Made by a program: the position numbers and the translations under genes
Shown: in pieces, positions 30,286-40,262 of the stretch
How positions within the stretch are numbered: the first letter of the stretch is position 1
Layout: each line of letters opens with the position of its first letter
Notes under the pieces: model-generated
Told to the model about the DNA's origin: nothing
What the model saw: the letters and a program-made list of their open reading frames with translations, nothing else
Database searches by the model: none
Origin: Limimaricola pyoseonensis
GTDB lineage: Bacteria; Pseudomonadota; Alphaproteobacteria; Rhodobacterales; Rhodobacteraceae
Assembly: GCF_900102015.1 (NCBI RefSeq)
Contig: NZ_FNAT01000005.1
Coordinates: 111,273-175,272, forward strand
Reading direction: 5' to 3'
DNA length: 64,000 nucleotides

Positions 30286-30900
30286 TCAGTGGCCCTCCGC
30301 CTTCAGCCGCTCCAGCACCGTGCGGTAGCCGCCCGCCTCAAGAAAGGCGCGCTCGGCGCGGGTGGTCTCGCGGCCCAGCGTCTCGTTGCGATGCGGGAAG
30401 CGACCGAACTCGCGGATCACCTCGCGATGGGCGCGGGCATGCAGCAGGTTGTCCTCCGCGCCCGGCAGGCGGTCGCAGCACAGCCGCACCGCGCGGTCCT
30501 GGTCGACGAGGTTCTCGGCATGCATCAGGGGCAGGTAGAAGAACTGCCGCCCCGGCGGCACGAATTCGAGATCCCAGCCGCGGTCGATCGCGAGCTTGGC
30601 CACGGCGCGGGCCTGGTCGTCGAGCTTGAAGCTGCGGGCGTCGCCGCGGAACATGTTCCGCGCGAACTGGTCGGTGACGACGATGTAGGCCAGCGCGCCG
30701 CGCGGCTCGGTCAGCCAATGCCCCAGCTCGCCGGCCTCGGCCCGGTGCCAGAAGGTCTCGAAGCGGTCGCGGATCGTCGCGTCGAGCGCGTCGTCCTGGA
30801 TGTACCACTGCTTTTCCTCGACCTCCTCGAGCCAGAAGGTCAGCACCTTCTCGGCCTCGGTCGGCGCCTCGGCGGCCGATGTGACGGGGGTGGCGGTCAT
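30286..30900 (-). CDS. DUF924 family protein
   Basis: A 204-residue cytoplasmic protein of the DUF924 family, an all-helical TPR-like fold. Characteristic segments are EKVLTFWLEEVEEKQWYIQD, YIVVTDQFARNMFRGDARSF, FFYLPLMHAENLVDQDRAV and REFGRFPHRNETLGRETT. AGGAGGACGCC precedes the ATG at 30900, which decides this start over an ATG 13 codons upstream. It lies between an MFS transporter gene and lpd on the same strand. The family's biochemical role is not established. Confidence 0.9.
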   Translation of the reverse strand: MTATPVTSAAEAPTEAEKVLTFWLEEVEEKQWYIQDDALDATIRDRFETFWHRAEAGELGHWLTEPRGALAYIVVTDQFARNMFRGDARSFKLDDQARAVAKLAIDRGWDLEFVPPGRQFFYLPLMHAENLVDQDRAVRLCCDRLPGAEDNLLHARAHREVIREFGRFPHRNETLGRETTRAERAFLEAGGYRTVLERLKAEGH

Positions 30901-30985
30901 GGCGTCCTCCTGATCCGTGTCCGGAACAACCTGCCCCATCCCCGCGCCGGGTCAAGCATCGTGACGGGCCCGCGCGGCCCGCCGC

Positions 30986-32263
30986 CTAGGCCGCGTGGTC
31001 GCGCCCCTCCTCCTGCTGCTCGATCTCGTGCTCGATATAGACCTCCTGCGCGACCTCGAGCACCACCGGCGTCGCGGTCTGGGTGACCGGCGCGTAGGAG
31101 ACGGTGTCGCCCACCTCGACGCCGCGATCGGGGCGGCGCAGCATCCGCCAGGCGGCGTAGCCCGCGAGGCCCAGCATCAGGAAGGCGATGAAGGCCCAGA
31201 AGCCCGCCGGGCCGATGTTGTCGAGCATCCAGCCCACCACGATCGGGCCGGCGATCGCGCCGGTGCCGTTGATCAGCAGCAGCCCGCCCGAAGCCGCCGC
31301 CATGTCCTCGCGGTCGAGATAGTCGTTGGCATAGGCGATGAGCAGCGCGTAGAGCGGGTTGGAGCTGCCGCCGACCACCGCCGCCGAGACGAGGATCAGC
31401 GCGTATTGCCCCGGCAGCATGACCGAGAGCATCGCGCCCAGGCCCCCCACCGCCGAGAGGCCGAGGATCAGCCAGCGCCGGTCGATCCGGTCCGACAGCC
31501 AGCCGATCGGGAACTGCAGCACCAGCGCGCCGACATAGGTGACCGAGACCAGCAGCGAGATCTGCGCCACCGACAGCCCGGCGCGCGCGCCGTAGACCGC
31601 CGACATGCCGAACTGCGCGGCGAAGACGCCGCCCAAGAGGAACATGCCCATGCAGGCCAGCGGCGAGGCCTCGATCAGCCGCTTGAGCGGCAGCGGCTTG
31701 GTGGTGGTGAAGACCGGCGCCGGGCTGACCGACAGAAGGATCGGCGCGAAGGCCATCGACACCAGCACCGAGGGGATGATGAAGATCACGAAGCCCGACA
31801 CGTCGCCCAGCGTGACGAGGTACTGGGCCATGACGATGCCGGCCATCTGCACGATCATGTAGAGCGACAGCGCCTTGCCCCGGCTCTCGTTCGAGGCGGC
31901 GTCGTTGAGCCAGCTCTCGGCGGTGATGTAGACGCCGCAGAAGCAGAAGCCGATGGCGACCCGTCCCAGCGTCCAGGCCCAGGGCTCGGTCAGGGTCGGG
32001 TAGAGGATCAGCACCGCCGAGATGGTCGAGCCCAGCGCCGCGAAGACCCGGACATGGCCGACCCGGCGGATCATCATCGGCGCGTAGCGCGAGGCGAAGA
32101 GGAAGCCCGCGAAATAGGCCGACATGATCACCGACATCTCGAGCGTCGAGAAGCCCTCGATCTCGCCGCGCAGGCCCAGCAGCGTGCCCTGCAGGCCGTT
32201 GCCGATCATCAGCATGAACATGCCGAGCAGAAGCGCCCAGGAGCTCCCGAGTACCTGAATCAT
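30986..32263 (-). CDS. MFS transporter (YcaD-like)
   Basis: A 425-residue major facilitator superfamily protein with about twelve hydrophobic segments. It begins SSWALLLGMFMLMIGNGLQG. The loop 2-3 motif region is FASRYAPMMIRRVGHVRVFA, and the corresponding second-half loop is PIGWLSDRIDRRW. YITAESWLNDAASNESRGKA is characteristic of the YcaD-like subgroup. A soluble acidic tail of about 50 residues ends the protein. The ATG at 32263 has AAGGA upstream. Substrate unknown. Confidence 0.88.
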   Translation of the reverse strand: MIQVLGSSWALLLGMFMLMIGNGLQGTLLGLRGEIEGFSTLEMSVIMSAYFAGFLFASRYAPMMIRRVGHVRVFAALGSTISAVLILYPTLTEPWAWTLGRVAIGFCFCGVYITAESWLNDAASNESRGKALSLYMIVQMAGIVMAQYLVTLGDVSGFVIFIIPSVLVSMAFAPILLSVSPAPVFTTTKPLPLKRLIEASPLACMGMFLLGGVFAAQFGMSAVYGARAGLSVAQISLLVSVTYVGALVLQFPIGWLSDRIDRRWLILGLSAVGGLGAMLSVMLPGQYALILVSAAVVGGSSNPLYALLIAYANDYLDREDMAAASGGLLLINGTGAIAGPIVVGWMLDNIGPAGFWAFIAFLMLGLAGYAAWRMLRRPDRGVEVGDTVSYAPVTQTATPVVLEVAQEVYIEHEIEQQEEGRDHAA

Positions 32264-32365
32264 CGCCTTGTCCTTTCCGCCGGCTGCCGCCCGGCTAGCG
32301 GGGCCGGCCGCCCCCATCTGTCCACGTAGCGACGATTCGCTGCGGTTTTGCGAACGGGCCGCGTC

Positions 32366-33418
32366 TCAGCCGCGCGGCAGCAGCAGCGAGGCGTCGCCAT
32401 ACGAGAAGAACCTGTAGCGCTCGGCGATCGCGTGACCATAGATCGCCCGGATCCGGTCCATGCCCATCATCGCCGAGACCAGCATCATCAGCGTCGATTT
32501 CGGCAGGTGGAAATTGGTCATCAGCCCGTGCGCCACGCGGAACTCGAAGCCCGGCGTGATGAAAATGTCGGTCTCGCCGCGCCAGGGCCCGATCTGGCCG
32601 CCCTGCGCCGCGCTCTCGATCAGCCTGAGCGCGGTGGTGCCCACGGGGATGATCCGCCCGCCCGCGGCGCGGGTGGCGGCGATCTCGGCCGCGGCGGCCT
32701 CGGTCACCTCGCCCCATTCGGCATGCATCCGGTGCTCGGAGATGTCGTCGACCTTGACCGGCAGGAAGGTGCCCGCGCCGACATGCAGCGTGACATGGGT
32801 GAAGGAGACGCCGCGCGCCTCGAGCGCCGCCATCAGCGCCGCGTCGAAATGCAGCGAGGCGGTGGGCGCGGCCACGGCGCCGGGGCGCGCGGCCCAGACG
32901 GTCTGGTAATCCTCGCGGTCGGCCTCGTCGGCCGGGCGCTTGGCGGCGATGTAGGGCGGCAGCGGCATCGCGCCGACCTGCTGCAAAGCGCGGTCGAAGG
33001 CGTCGCCCTCGAGGTCGAAGCGCAGCACCCCCTGCCCCTCGTCGCGGGCCACCAGCTCGGCCGAGAGCCGGTCGGAGAACTCGATCACCTCGCCCTCGCG
33101 CAGCTTCCGCAGGGGCTTGATCAGCGCGGTCCAGGTGCCGTCGGGGCGCGGGGTGAGCAGCGTCACCTCGATCCGGGCCTGCCCCTCGCCCTCGGCGCCG
33201 GGGCGGGTGCGCAGCCCCGAAAGCCGCGCCGGGATCACCTTGGTGTCGTTCAGCACCAGCCGGTCGCCCGGGCGCAGGATCTCGGGCAGGTCGTAGACGT
33301 GGCGGTCGTCGATCGCGTCGCCGCGCGCCAGCAGCAGCCGGGCCGAGCTGCGCGGCTTGGCCGGCCGCGTCGCGATCAGCTCCTCGGGCAGGTCGAAGTC
33401 GAAATCCGAAAGCTTCAT
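32366..33418 (-). CDS. queA: S-adenosylmethionine:tRNA ribosyltransferase-isomerase
   Basis: QueA adds the ribosyl part of AdoMet to 7-aminomethyl-7-deazaguanine in tRNA, giving epoxyqueuosine. The 350-residue protein has the N-terminal [19 protein letters not shown]. It continues with [13 protein letters not shown], then the core [20 protein letters not shown], and ends with THLPKSTL-type [15 protein letters not shown] and [11 protein letters not shown]. All are diagnostic. Its start overlaps the stop of the upstream AsmA-like gene as ATGA, so the two are coupled although their functions seem unrelated. No tgt gene is in the window. Confidence 0.97.
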   Translation of the reverse strand: MKLSDFDFDLPEELIATRPAKPRSSARLLLARGDAIDDRHVYDLPEILRPGDRLVLNDTKVIPARLSGLRTRPGAEGEGQARIEVTLLTPRPDGTWTALIKPLRKLREGEVIEFSDRLSAELVARDEGQGVLRFDLEGDAFDRALQQVGAMPLPPYIAAKRPADEADREDYQTVWAARPGAVAAPTASLHFDAALMAALEARGVSFTHVTLHVGAGTFLPVKVDDISEHRMHAEWGEVTEAAAAEIAATRAAGGRIIPVGTTALRLIESAAQGGQIGPWRGETDIFITPGFEFRVAHGLMTNFHLPKSTLMMLVSAMMGMDRIRAIYGHAIAERYRFFSYGDASLLLPRG

Positions 33419-36400
33419 CGGGCTGTCTCCTGGCGGGTCGGCACGGGCCGGCGGAAGATCTCGCGGAACATCCCCGGCGTCAGCGCCGAGAGCGGGTTGA
33501 CCGAGACCGCCGGGTCCTCGGGCGTGCCGCGCAGCGTGTAGTTGAAGCCGATCAGCCCCTCGCCCGGGCGGGTCAGCAGCGAACCGATGCCGTTGAGGAT
33601 GTAGAAGGGGGACACCACGCCACGGAACTCCATCTGCCGGGATGCGAGGCTGTAGGCCCCGTCGAGGGAAATGCCAAGGCCCGGCCCCACCGCGCTCGAC
33701 TGCGCGATGGTCAGGGTCTGCGGCGTGATGCGGAAATCGGCGCGAATGCGGTCGAAGGCAAGACCCCGGCCGTCGAGTTGCTGCAGCAGACCGACGATCG
33801 AGGCGGCGTCGAGCAGCTGCGCGATGGCGGGCGCGTCGCGCACCCGAAGCCCCGCGACCGACAGCTCGCCCGAGTAGTGCCCCGGCGGCCCCTCGGGCAG
33901 CAGCGCGAGGTCGAGCGCGCCGCCCGTCGCGGTGCCGTAGAGCCCGGCCGAGCGCAGCACCGCGCCCGCATCGGGCCCGGTGATCCGCACCGCCGCGCCG
34001 TCGGCCTCCGGCACCACCAGCCCCGAGACCGGCGCGCCGCCATTGACCTCTGCCTCGAACCGGCCCGAGAAGCCGCCCACGGTCGAGAAATCGCCGCGCA
34101 GTCCGGTCAGGGCGATGGCGTCGGTCACGCGCAGCCGGTCGAGCGCGAGGCGGATCGGCCCGCCCGCCCCGCCGCCGCCCTTGCCGAAGCTGGCGCGGCG
34201 CAGGTCGAGCGCGCCGGAGCCGATCTCGACGCCCACCGTCTCGCCCGGGCCGCGGCCGACGAGATCGGCCGAGACGTCGAGCCAGTCCGACAGCCGCAGC
34301 CGCGAGAAGCTGGCGCGCTCGAGACCGCCCTCGGGGCGCAGGCTCAGCGATCCGCGCGCCGAGAGCCCGCCCGCGTCGAGCGCGATCCGGTCGATGCGGG
34401 GCGTGGCCCCGAGCGTCCCCGCGATCTCCAGGTCGCCGGTGGTGCCGGGCGCGAGCCGCCAGCCCAGCGCCGGGATCGCGAGGCCGATGCCGTCGAGCCG
34501 GCTCGACAGCACCACCTCGGGCGGCGCGCCCTTGGCCAGCGTCATAGCGACATCGGCGCGGCCCTCGCCGCTCAGCGTGCCGTCGGGCAGCGCGATGCCG
34601 AAGGTGTCGAGGAAGCGCTGCGAGACCTCGACCGTGCCGTCGAGCCGCGCCGCCCCCGCGCCGGGGCCGAGCGGCTGGCGGAAGGCGACATCGGCGGGCA
34701 GGCCGTCGATCGTCACCGGCCCCGCGACCTCCAGCGCGTCGCGGCCGACCGCGACGTCGAGCCGCCCGGCGGCGACGCGGCGGCCGGGCACGATGCGGTC
34801 GCTTTCCACGTCGCTGAGTTCGCCCGCGACATTCCAGTCGATCTCCTCGGGGCTCGCCGGCTTGCCGAGCGGCAGGGCGATGGCGGCGCTGGCGCGGGCG
34901 CGGCCATCGATCAGGTCGACCGGCTGGTTCGCCTTGGTCATGAAGCGGAAGGGCGGCTGGTCGATCAGCAACAGCATCGCCGTGACCGGCCCCTCGGCCT
35001 CGAGCGCGATCTTTGCATCGGGGCGCGGGCCGCCCAGCTCGGGGATGGTGAAGCTGCTGCCGGCGAGATCGACGCGCCCGCCCTCGGGCGCCTCGGCCCC
35101 GCCGCCGGTGAGCGTGACCGAGAAGGTCTTGCCGCCGAGGCTCGCATGGCCGCGCGCCTGCGTGATCGGCGGCAGCCCGTCGAGCGGGCGCACGGTGGCG
35201 CCCTCGAAGCTTTGCGTCAGGCCGATCTCGGGCTGCTGGCCGGGCCGGATGCGCAGCGCGGCAGAGACGTCGCGCATCTCGCCCGCCTCGATCCGGGTGG
35301 CGATCCAGTCGCGGGTGCGCGGCTTCGCGGGTTCGGGCCAGAAATCGAGCAGGCGTTCGGGCGTCAGCCGGTCGACTTCCGCGTCGAGCGCGGCGTGCCA
35401 GCCGTCGTCGCGGTAATCCAGCCGCCCCGAGCCGCCGAGCCGCGCGCCGGTCTCGGTGTCGGTGGCGCCGAAGCCGCCGATCTCGAGCCCGAAGGGCCGC
35501 GCGCGCAGCCGCAGGTCGAGCCAGCCCTCCTCCAGCGCCACCGGCGCCGGCAGCGCGCCCAGCGGGTCGAGCGTGAGCCCCGCCAGCGACAGCTGCGCCA
35601 CCAGCGCGCCGGGCCAGCCGTCACGCATCTCGCGCAGCCAGGCCTTGCCGCGCCCGTCGAGATGCACCCTCTCGCCGTCGATCGCGATCTCGTCGAAGGC
35701 GATCTCGTCGCGGTTCGGGTCGAAGCGCATGTAGAGACGGGCACTGTCGAAGCGCAGCGCATCCGCCCCGGCCCCGCCCGGCGCCACCGCGCCCGCGCCG
35801 ATCCTGAGCGCTGCGCTGAAGGGCCCTGGGCGGCCGTCGATGCCGATCCGGCCCGACAGAGCGGCCGAGAGCGGCGCGTCGAGCACCGACAGGAAGCTCA
35901 GCGCCGGGTGCTGGGTGGCGAGGTCGGAGCTCGGCGCCCGGTCGATGCGGACCGAGACCTCGGCGTCGTCGGCGCCGTCGGCGCGCTCGTACCCCACGGC
36001 CAGCGCGGTGGCGTAGTCGCGTCCCGACAGGATCGACATCCGACCCGACAGGTCGGTGCGGCCGCCGCGCAGGTCGATCGCGAGGCGGCCGTCATCGGCG
36101 GTCCAGCTGCGGCCGGCGCGGGCATCGGCGTAGTTGATCACCAGCGCCTCGGCCCGGACCTGCTCGAGCGCGGCGAGCGCCGGGCGGTCGAGCACCAGAT
36201 CGACCTGCCGCAACAGCCCGGCGAGGCCGCTGGCGCGGCCGTCCTCGACCACGATCGCGGGGCCGGGATCGCGCTCGAAGCTGACCGCCACCCGGCCGTC
36301 CGTGTCGCGCCTGAGCCCGATCTCCGCGCCGCGCAGCACCACCTCCTGCGCCAGCGCCTGCCGCTCGAACAGCAGCCCGCGCGGGCTGACCAGCGCCTCG

Positions 36401-36762
36401 ACCTCCGGCACGCGCGCCAGCACCGCGCCCGAGGCGTCGCGCAGCACCGTGTCGCGCAGGCCGATGCGCGGATGCAGGTCGGTGCCGAGCGTCAGGGTGA
36501 TCGCGCCGAAATCGACCGCGCCCCCCGCCAAAAGCGCGTCGGCCTGCGCCTCGACCCGCGCGGTGATCCAGCTCGGCGCGGTGACGGTCTGGCCGATCAG
36601 CAAGAGCGGAAACACCAGCGCCATGGCGGCCGGCAGCGCCACCAGCGTCATCCCGACCCCGATCGCCGCGCGCAGCAGCGAAGCCACCCGGCCGCCGCGC
36701 GACCCGCGCGGCGCGGCGCGTTTCGGCCCCGTTCGGGGCGGTTGGCTCCTTGGCCTCGTCAC
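33415..36762 (-). CDS. Large AsmA/YhdP-like envelope protein
   Basis: A protein of about 1115 residues with one N-terminal membrane anchor ([20 protein letters not shown], about residues 30-55) and a long periplasmic part of repeating beta-rich segments. The C-terminal AsmA-like end reads [20 protein letters not shown]. It then has [20 protein letters not shown]. AsmA/YhdP/TamB proteins form long grooved beta structures thought to carry phospholipids to the outer membrane. I chose the GTG at 36762 because it leaves a short basic tail before the anchor and clears the divergent bcp gene; an ATG at 36870 in the same frame would overlap the bcp start. Coupled to queA by ATGA. Confidence 0.85.
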   Translation of the reverse strand: MTRPRSQPPRTGPKRAAPRGSRGGRVASLLRAAIGVGMTLVALPAAMALVFPLLLIGQTVTAPSWITARVEAQADALLAGGAVDFGAITLTLGTDLHPRIGLRDTVLRDASGAVLARVPEVEALVSPRGLLFERQALAQEVVLRGAEIGLRRDTDGRVAVSFERDPGPAIVVEDGRASGLAGLLRQVDLVLDRPALAALEQVRAEALVINYADARAGRSWTADDGRLAIDLRGGRTDLSGRMSILSGRDYATALAVGYERADGADDAEVSVRIDRAPSSDLATQHPALSFLSVLDAPLSAALSGRIGIDGRPGPFSAALRIGAGAVAPGGAGADALRFDSARLYMRFDPNRDEIAFDEIAIDGERVHLDGRGKAWLREMRDGWPGALVAQLSLAGLTLDPLGALPAPVALEEGWLDLRLRARPFGLEIGGFGATDTETGARLGGSGRLDYRDDGWHAALDAEVDRLTPERLLDFWPEPAKPRTRDWIATRIEAGEMRDVSAALRIRPGQQPEIGLTQSFEGATVRPLDGLPPITQARGHASLGGKTFSVTLTGGGAEAPEGGRVDLAGSSFTIPELGGPRPDAKIALEAEGPVTAMLLLIDQPPFRFMTKANQPVDLIDGRARASAAIALPLGKPASPEEIDWNVAGELSDVESDRIVPGRRVAAGRLDVAVGRDALEVAGPVTIDGLPADVAFRQPLGPGAGAARLDGTVEVSQRFLDTFGIALPDGTLSGEGRADVAMTLAKGAPPEVVLSSRLDGIGLAIPALGWRLAPGTTGDLEIAGTLGATPRIDRIALDAGGLSARGSLSLRPEGGLERASFSRLRLSDWLDVSADLVGRGPGETVGVEIGSGALDLRRASFGKGGGGAGGPIRLALDRLRVTDAIALTGLRGDFSTVGGFSGRFEAEVNGGAPVSGLVVPEADGAAVRITGPDAGAVLRSAGLYGTATGGALDLALLPEGPPGHYSGELSVAGLRVRDAPAIAQLLDAASIVGLLQQLDGRGLAFDRIRADFRITPQTLTIAQSSAVGPGLGISLDGAYSLASRQMEFRGVVSPFYILNGIGSLLTRPGEGLIGFNYTLRGTPEDPAVSVNPLSALTPGMFREIFRRPVPTRQETAR

Positions 36763-36868
36763 ATGGTGCTGCAAGACAGGCCGGGGCCCCTTGATTTCCT
36801 CGCCCCCACCGTAGAGTCCTCTGACGGCGGTGACCACCGCCTGCCGATCACGAGCGAGAGGACGCGCC

Positions 36869-37342
36869 ATGAGCCACCAGATGCCGGAACCGGGACAGGA
36901 CGCCCCCGACTTCACCCTGCCGCGCGACGGCGGCGAGGAGGTCAGCCTCTCGGCGCATCGCGGCGCACCGGTGGTGCTGTATTTCTACCCGCGCGACGAC
37001 ACCTCGGGCTGCACCAAGGAGGCGCAGGGCTTCACCGAGCACATGCCCGAGTTCCAGCTTGCCGGGGCGCGGGTGCTGGGCGTGTCGAAGGACAGCATCG
37101 CCAAGCACGAGAAGTTCCGCGACAAGTACGGCCTCGCCGTGGCGCTTCTGTCGGATGCCGAGAGCGACGTGTCCGAGCGCTACGGCGTCTGGGTCGAGAA
37201 GAAGATGTACGGCAAGACCTTCATGGGCATCCAGCGCGCCACCTTCCTGATCGACGCCGAGGGCAAGGTCGCGAAGGTCTGGCCCAAGGTGAAGGTCGCG
37301 GGCCATGCCGAGGAGGTCCTCGACGCGGTGCGCGCGCTATGA
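36869..37342 (+). CDS. bcp: Peroxiredoxin of the Bcp/PrxQ type, single cysteine
   Basis: A 157-residue thiol peroxidase. The active-site loop is FYPRDDTSGCTKEAQGFTE with the peroxidatic Cys48. The Bcp-type resolving cysteine five residues later is glutamine/glycine here, and the protein has no other cysteine, so it must use an external thiol (1-Cys mechanism). The rest is standard (GVSKDSIAKHEKFRDKYGL, FMGIQRATFLID). The ATG at 36869 has GAGAGGACGCG upstream. It is divergent from the AsmA-like gene. Its stop overlaps the start of the DUF455 gene as ATGA, so the two products are made together. Confidence 0.95.
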   Translation: MSHQMPEPGQDAPDFTLPRDGGEEVSLSAHRGAPVVLYFYPRDDTSGCTKEAQGFTEHMPEFQLAGARVLGVSKDSIAKHEKFRDKYGLAVALLSDAESDVSERYGVWVEKKMYGKTFMGIQRATFLIDAEGKVAKVWPKVKVAGHAEEVLDAVRAL

Positions 37343-38166
37343 GCCCGACGCTCACCGAGCTGGCGGTCGAGGTGCTGAGCACCGCCGACGGGCGCGAGAA
37401 GACCGCGCGCAGCCACGCGGCGGCGAAGCTCTGGCGCGACAGCCGCGCGGCGGGCACGCCGCTGGAGATCGGCGGCGCGACGCCGCCCGACCGCCCGGCC
37501 CGGCCGGCGCGGCCCGAGCTTCTGGCGCCGCGCGACATGCCCAAGCGCCGGCCCGGCTCCGAGCATGGCCGGATCGCGCTGATCCACGCCGTCGCGCATA
37601 TCGAGCTGAACGCCGTCGACCTGCACTGGGACGCGGTGGCGCGCTTCGCCGCGACGCCGCTGCCCATGGGCTATTTCGACGACTGGGTGCAGGCGGCGGA
37701 CGAGGAATCGAAGCACTTCAACCTGCTCTGCGACCGGCTGGAGAGCTTGGGCAGCCATTACGGCGCCCTGCCCGCCCATGCCGGCATGTGGCGCGCGGCC
37801 GAAGACACGGCGGGCGACCTGATGGCGCGGCTCGCGGTGGTGCCGATGGTGCTCGAGGCGCGCGGGCTCGACGTGACGCCGGGCATGATCGACATCTTCC
37901 GCAAGGCCGGCGATCCCGACACCGTCGCGGCGCTCGAGATCATTTACGCAGAGGAAGTCCACCACGTCTCCTACGGCTCGAAGTGGTTCCATTTCCTGTG
38001 CGGGCGGCACGACCTCGACCCCGCGCCGGTGTTCCGCGACCTCGTGCGCCGGCATTTCCACGCCAAGCTCAAGCCGCCCTTCAACGAGGAAAAGCGCGCC
38101 GAGGCCGGGCTGCCGCCCGACTTCTACTGGCCGCTCGCCGAGGAGGCCGAGCAGGGCCGTCGCTGA
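37339..38166 (+). CDS. DUF455 ferritin-like protein
   Basis: A 275-residue DUF455 protein with a ferritin-like four-helix core. Likely metal ligands appear in HIELNAVDLHWDA (about residue 92), DEESKHFNLLCDRL, VLEARGLDVTPGM and IIYAEEVHHVSYG, a spacing typical of di-iron or di-manganese carboxylate sites. A proline/arginine-rich lead of about 70 residues precedes the core. It is co-translated with the peroxiredoxin upstream, which suggests an oxidative-stress or metal-related role. The reaction is not known. Confidence 0.88.
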   Translation: MSPTLTELAVEVLSTADGREKTARSHAAAKLWRDSRAAGTPLEIGGATPPDRPARPARPELLAPRDMPKRRPGSEHGRIALIHAVAHIELNAVDLHWDAVARFAATPLPMGYFDDWVQAADEESKHFNLLCDRLESLGSHYGALPAHAGMWRAAEDTAGDLMARLAVVPMVLEARGLDVTPGMIDIFRKAGDPDTVAALEIIYAEEVHHVSYGSKWFHFLCGRHDLDPAPVFRDLVRRHFHAKLKPPFNEEKRAEAGLPPDFYWPLAEEAEQGRR

Positions 38167-38180
38167 AAAAGGCAAGCGAA

Positions 38181-38338
38181 TTCGAGAGTTGCACTGACGC
38201 AACAGTGCCACACGGGCTTCGGTTTCGGCGGGAATCCGCCACTTTTGGGCCATGGTCGGCTGAGCGCCCCCGATCCCGGCCAAAGCTGTTGCGAGGCCGG
38301 GACCCGGTCGGTAACACCTCCGTGGCGGCACTCTCGAA
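38181..38338. other. Multi-stem structured intergenic element
   Basis: The gap between the DUF455 and M23 genes holds a nested set of inverted repeats. TTCGAGAGT (38181-38189) pairs with ACTCTCGAA (38330-38338) as an outer closing stem. Inside lie GCACTG/CAGTGC (38191-38208), GGCGG/CCGCC (38227-38240) and TCCCGGCC/GGCCGGGA (38274-38302). This could be a structured RNA of about 158 nucleotides on either strand, or a terminator/leader region of the M23 gene. No known RNA family is recognised. Confidence 0.35.
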
Positions 38339-38378
38339 AAATGGGAGGCTGTGACCGGGGCAACACGGGGACAGACGG

Positions 38379-39707
38379 GTGCGGATCAAGCTGGCACAGA
38401 AACTTCACGCGGCGCTCGAGCGCCGGTTTCCCGAGAAGCGTCTCTTCCTGCGCTCCGACACCGAGACCCGGTTCATCCGGCTGCACCCCTCGACCCAGCT
38501 GGTCGCATGGGCGGGCGCGACGCTCACCGTGGGATGGACCATCACCGCCACCGCGATCGTGCTGATGGATTCGATCGGGGCGGGCAATTTCCGCGCCCAG
38601 GCGCAGCGCGACCAGATGATCTACGAGGAGCGGCTGAACGCCCTGTCGCAGGAGCGCGACCTGCGCGCCAGCGAAGCCGCCGCCGCGCAGGAGCGTTTCT
38701 CCGCCGCGCTGGAGACCATCTCGAACATGCAGAGCGAGCTTCTGGCCTCGGAAGAGCGCTCGCGCGAGATGGAAACCGGCCTCGGCGTGGTGCAGGGCGC
38801 GCTGCGCCGCACCATGCTCGAGCGCGAGACCGCGCGCGAGGCGGCCGAGCGGCTCGAACTGGCGCTGGCCGAGGGCGGCAGCCTGCCCGGCGGCGCCGAC
38901 GCGCAGGCGATCGAGAACACGCTCGACATCCTGTCGGGCGCGCTGGCCGACACCGCCGAGGAGCGCGACAGCCTCGCCGAGGACGCCGAGCTGGCCTTCG
39001 AGCAGGCCAACGAGCTGCAGCTCGAGCTGCGGCTGATGACCGAGCGCAACGACGAGATCTTCCGCAAGCTCGAGGAGGCGATGACCGTCTCGGTCGAGCC
39101 GCTGGGCGACATGTTCCGCGCCGCCGGCATGGACCCCGACAGCATGCTCAAGCAGGTCCGCAAGGGCTATTCCGGCATCGGCGGCGGCGCGCTGACGCCG
39201 ATCCAGTTCTCGACCATGGGCGGCCATGCCGGCCACGGCGCGCATGACGCCGAGCGCGCCAACGCCCTGCTCGACCGGATGGACGAGATCAACCTCTACC
39301 GCATCGCCGCCGAGAAGGCGCCCTTCGGCAACCCGGTGAACGCCTCCTACCGCTTCACCAGCGGCTTCGGCCAGCGCTGGGGCCGGCTGCATGCCGGTGC
39401 CGATTTCGCGGCCCCGATCGGCACCCCCGTGGTCGCCACCGCCGACGGCGTGGTGACCGAGGCGGGCTGGGCCTCGGGCTATGGCCGCCTGATCAAGATC
39501 CAGCACGAGTTCGGGATCGAGACCCGTTACGCGCACCTGAACAAGATCCGGGTCAAGGTCGGCCAAAGGGTATCGCGCGGCGATCGGATCGGTGATATGG
39601 GCAACTCCGGACGATCGACCGGACCCCACCTCCATTACGAGGTGCGCGTCGGGGGGACTCCCGTCAATCCCATGACCTACATACGAGCTGGAAAAGATGT
39701 TTTCTAA
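38379..39707 (+). CDS. M23-family peptidoglycan endopeptidase with coiled coil
   Basis: A 442-residue membrane-anchored wall hydrolase. It has a basic cytoplasmic start (about 1-40), one membrane segment (LVAWAGATLTVGWTITATAI), and a long coiled coil (about 70-215, with ERETAREAAERLELALAEGG). The C-terminal LytM/M23 domain shows zinc-site motifs HAGADFAAPIGTPVVATADG and GPHLHYEVRVGG. The start is a GTG at 38379. The last 11 bases overlap the bactofilin gene. M23 peptidase/bactofilin pairs control cell shape in several bacteria, with bactofilin thought to position the hydrolase. Confidence 0.93.
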   Translation: MRIKLAQKLHAALERRFPEKRLFLRSDTETRFIRLHPSTQLVAWAGATLTVGWTITATAIVLMDSIGAGNFRAQAQRDQMIYEERLNALSQERDLRASEAAAAQERFSAALETISNMQSELLASEERSREMETGLGVVQGALRRTMLERETAREAAERLELALAEGGSLPGGADAQAIENTLDILSGALADTAEERDSLAEDAELAFEQANELQLELRLMTERNDEIFRKLEEAMTVSVEPLGDMFRAAGMDPDSMLKQVRKGYSGIGGGALTPIQFSTMGGHAGHGAHDAERANALLDRMDEINLYRIAAEKAPFGNPVNASYRFTSGFGQRWGRLHAGADFAAPIGTPVVATADGVVTEAGWASGYGRLIKIQHEFGIETRYAHLNKIRVKVGQRVSRGDRIGDMGNSGRSTGPHLHYEVRVGGTPVNPMTYIRAGKDVF

Positions 39708-40200
39708 GAGCAAGATCAACGAGCCCGGACCGAGGACAGCCGAAGGGACCCCCCAGATGGACGCGCCGACCAAGCCCGCGCAGCCGCAGGGCCAGCAAGA
39801 CTACCGCCCCGCCGCCCCCAAGGCCAAGCCGCCCGCCTCGGTGCTGTCGGCCGACCTGCACATCAAGGGCAACATCAAGACCACCGGTGACATCCAGGTC
39901 GAAGGCCAGATCGAGGGCGACATCCGCGCCCACCTGCTGACCGTCGGCGAGGGCGCCACCGTCAAGGGCGAACTGGTCGCCGACGACGTGGTGATCAATG
40001 GCCGCATCGTCGGCCGGGTGCGCGGCCTCAAGGTCCGCCTCACCTCGACCGCCCGGGTCGAGGGCGACATCATCCACAAGACCATCGCGATCGAGAGCGG
40101 CGCGCATTTCGAGGGCTCGGTGCAGCGGCAGGACGACCCGCTGAACAACACCGGCACGCCGAAGCCGCTGCCGAAGCCCTCGCTGGACGAGCAGAGCTGA
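39697..40200 (+). CDS. Bactofilin
   Basis: A 167-residue bactofilin, a nucleotide-independent cytoskeletal polymer protein. A disordered proline-rich N-terminus (about 1-45) precedes the central beta-helix domain. That domain has the repeating pattern HIKGNIKTTGDIQVEGQIEG, GEGATVKGELVADDVVINGR and ARVEGDIIHKTIAIESGAHF. A short proline-rich tail follows. The ATG at 39697 lies inside the end of the M23 gene and has GGAAAAG upstream; the internal ATG at 39757 would still keep the whole beta-helix. Coupled translation with the hydrolase supports a common role in shape or wall growth. Confidence 0.95.
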   Translation: MFSKSKINEPGPRTAEGTPQMDAPTKPAQPQGQQDYRPAAPKAKPPASVLSADLHIKGNIKTTGDIQVEGQIEGDIRAHLLTVGEGATVKGELVADDVVINGRIVGRVRGLKVRLTSTARVEGDIIHKTIAIESGAHFEGSVQRQDDPLNNTGTPKPLPKPSLDEQS

Positions 40201-40225
40201 CGCGGACCTTCGGGATCACGGGATG

Positions 40226-40257
40226 ACGGGCGCGCCGGGAGACCGGGGCGCCCGTTT
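40226..40257 (+). terminator. Hairpin terminator after bactofilin
   Basis: ACGGGCGC (40226-40233) pairs with GCGCCCGT (40248-40255), with a smaller CCGG-GAGA-CCGG stem inside. A short T-tract follows. It lies between bactofilin and the convergent monooxygenase gene. Confidence 0.6.
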
Positions 40258-40262
40258 CCGTT

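Noticed and set aside
36763-36915. Longer N-terminus for the AsmA-like protein using an ATG at 36870 or 36915
   Set aside because: It would overlap or abut the divergent bcp start and its promoter; the GTG at 36762 leaves a normal divergent gap, though this start is not certain.
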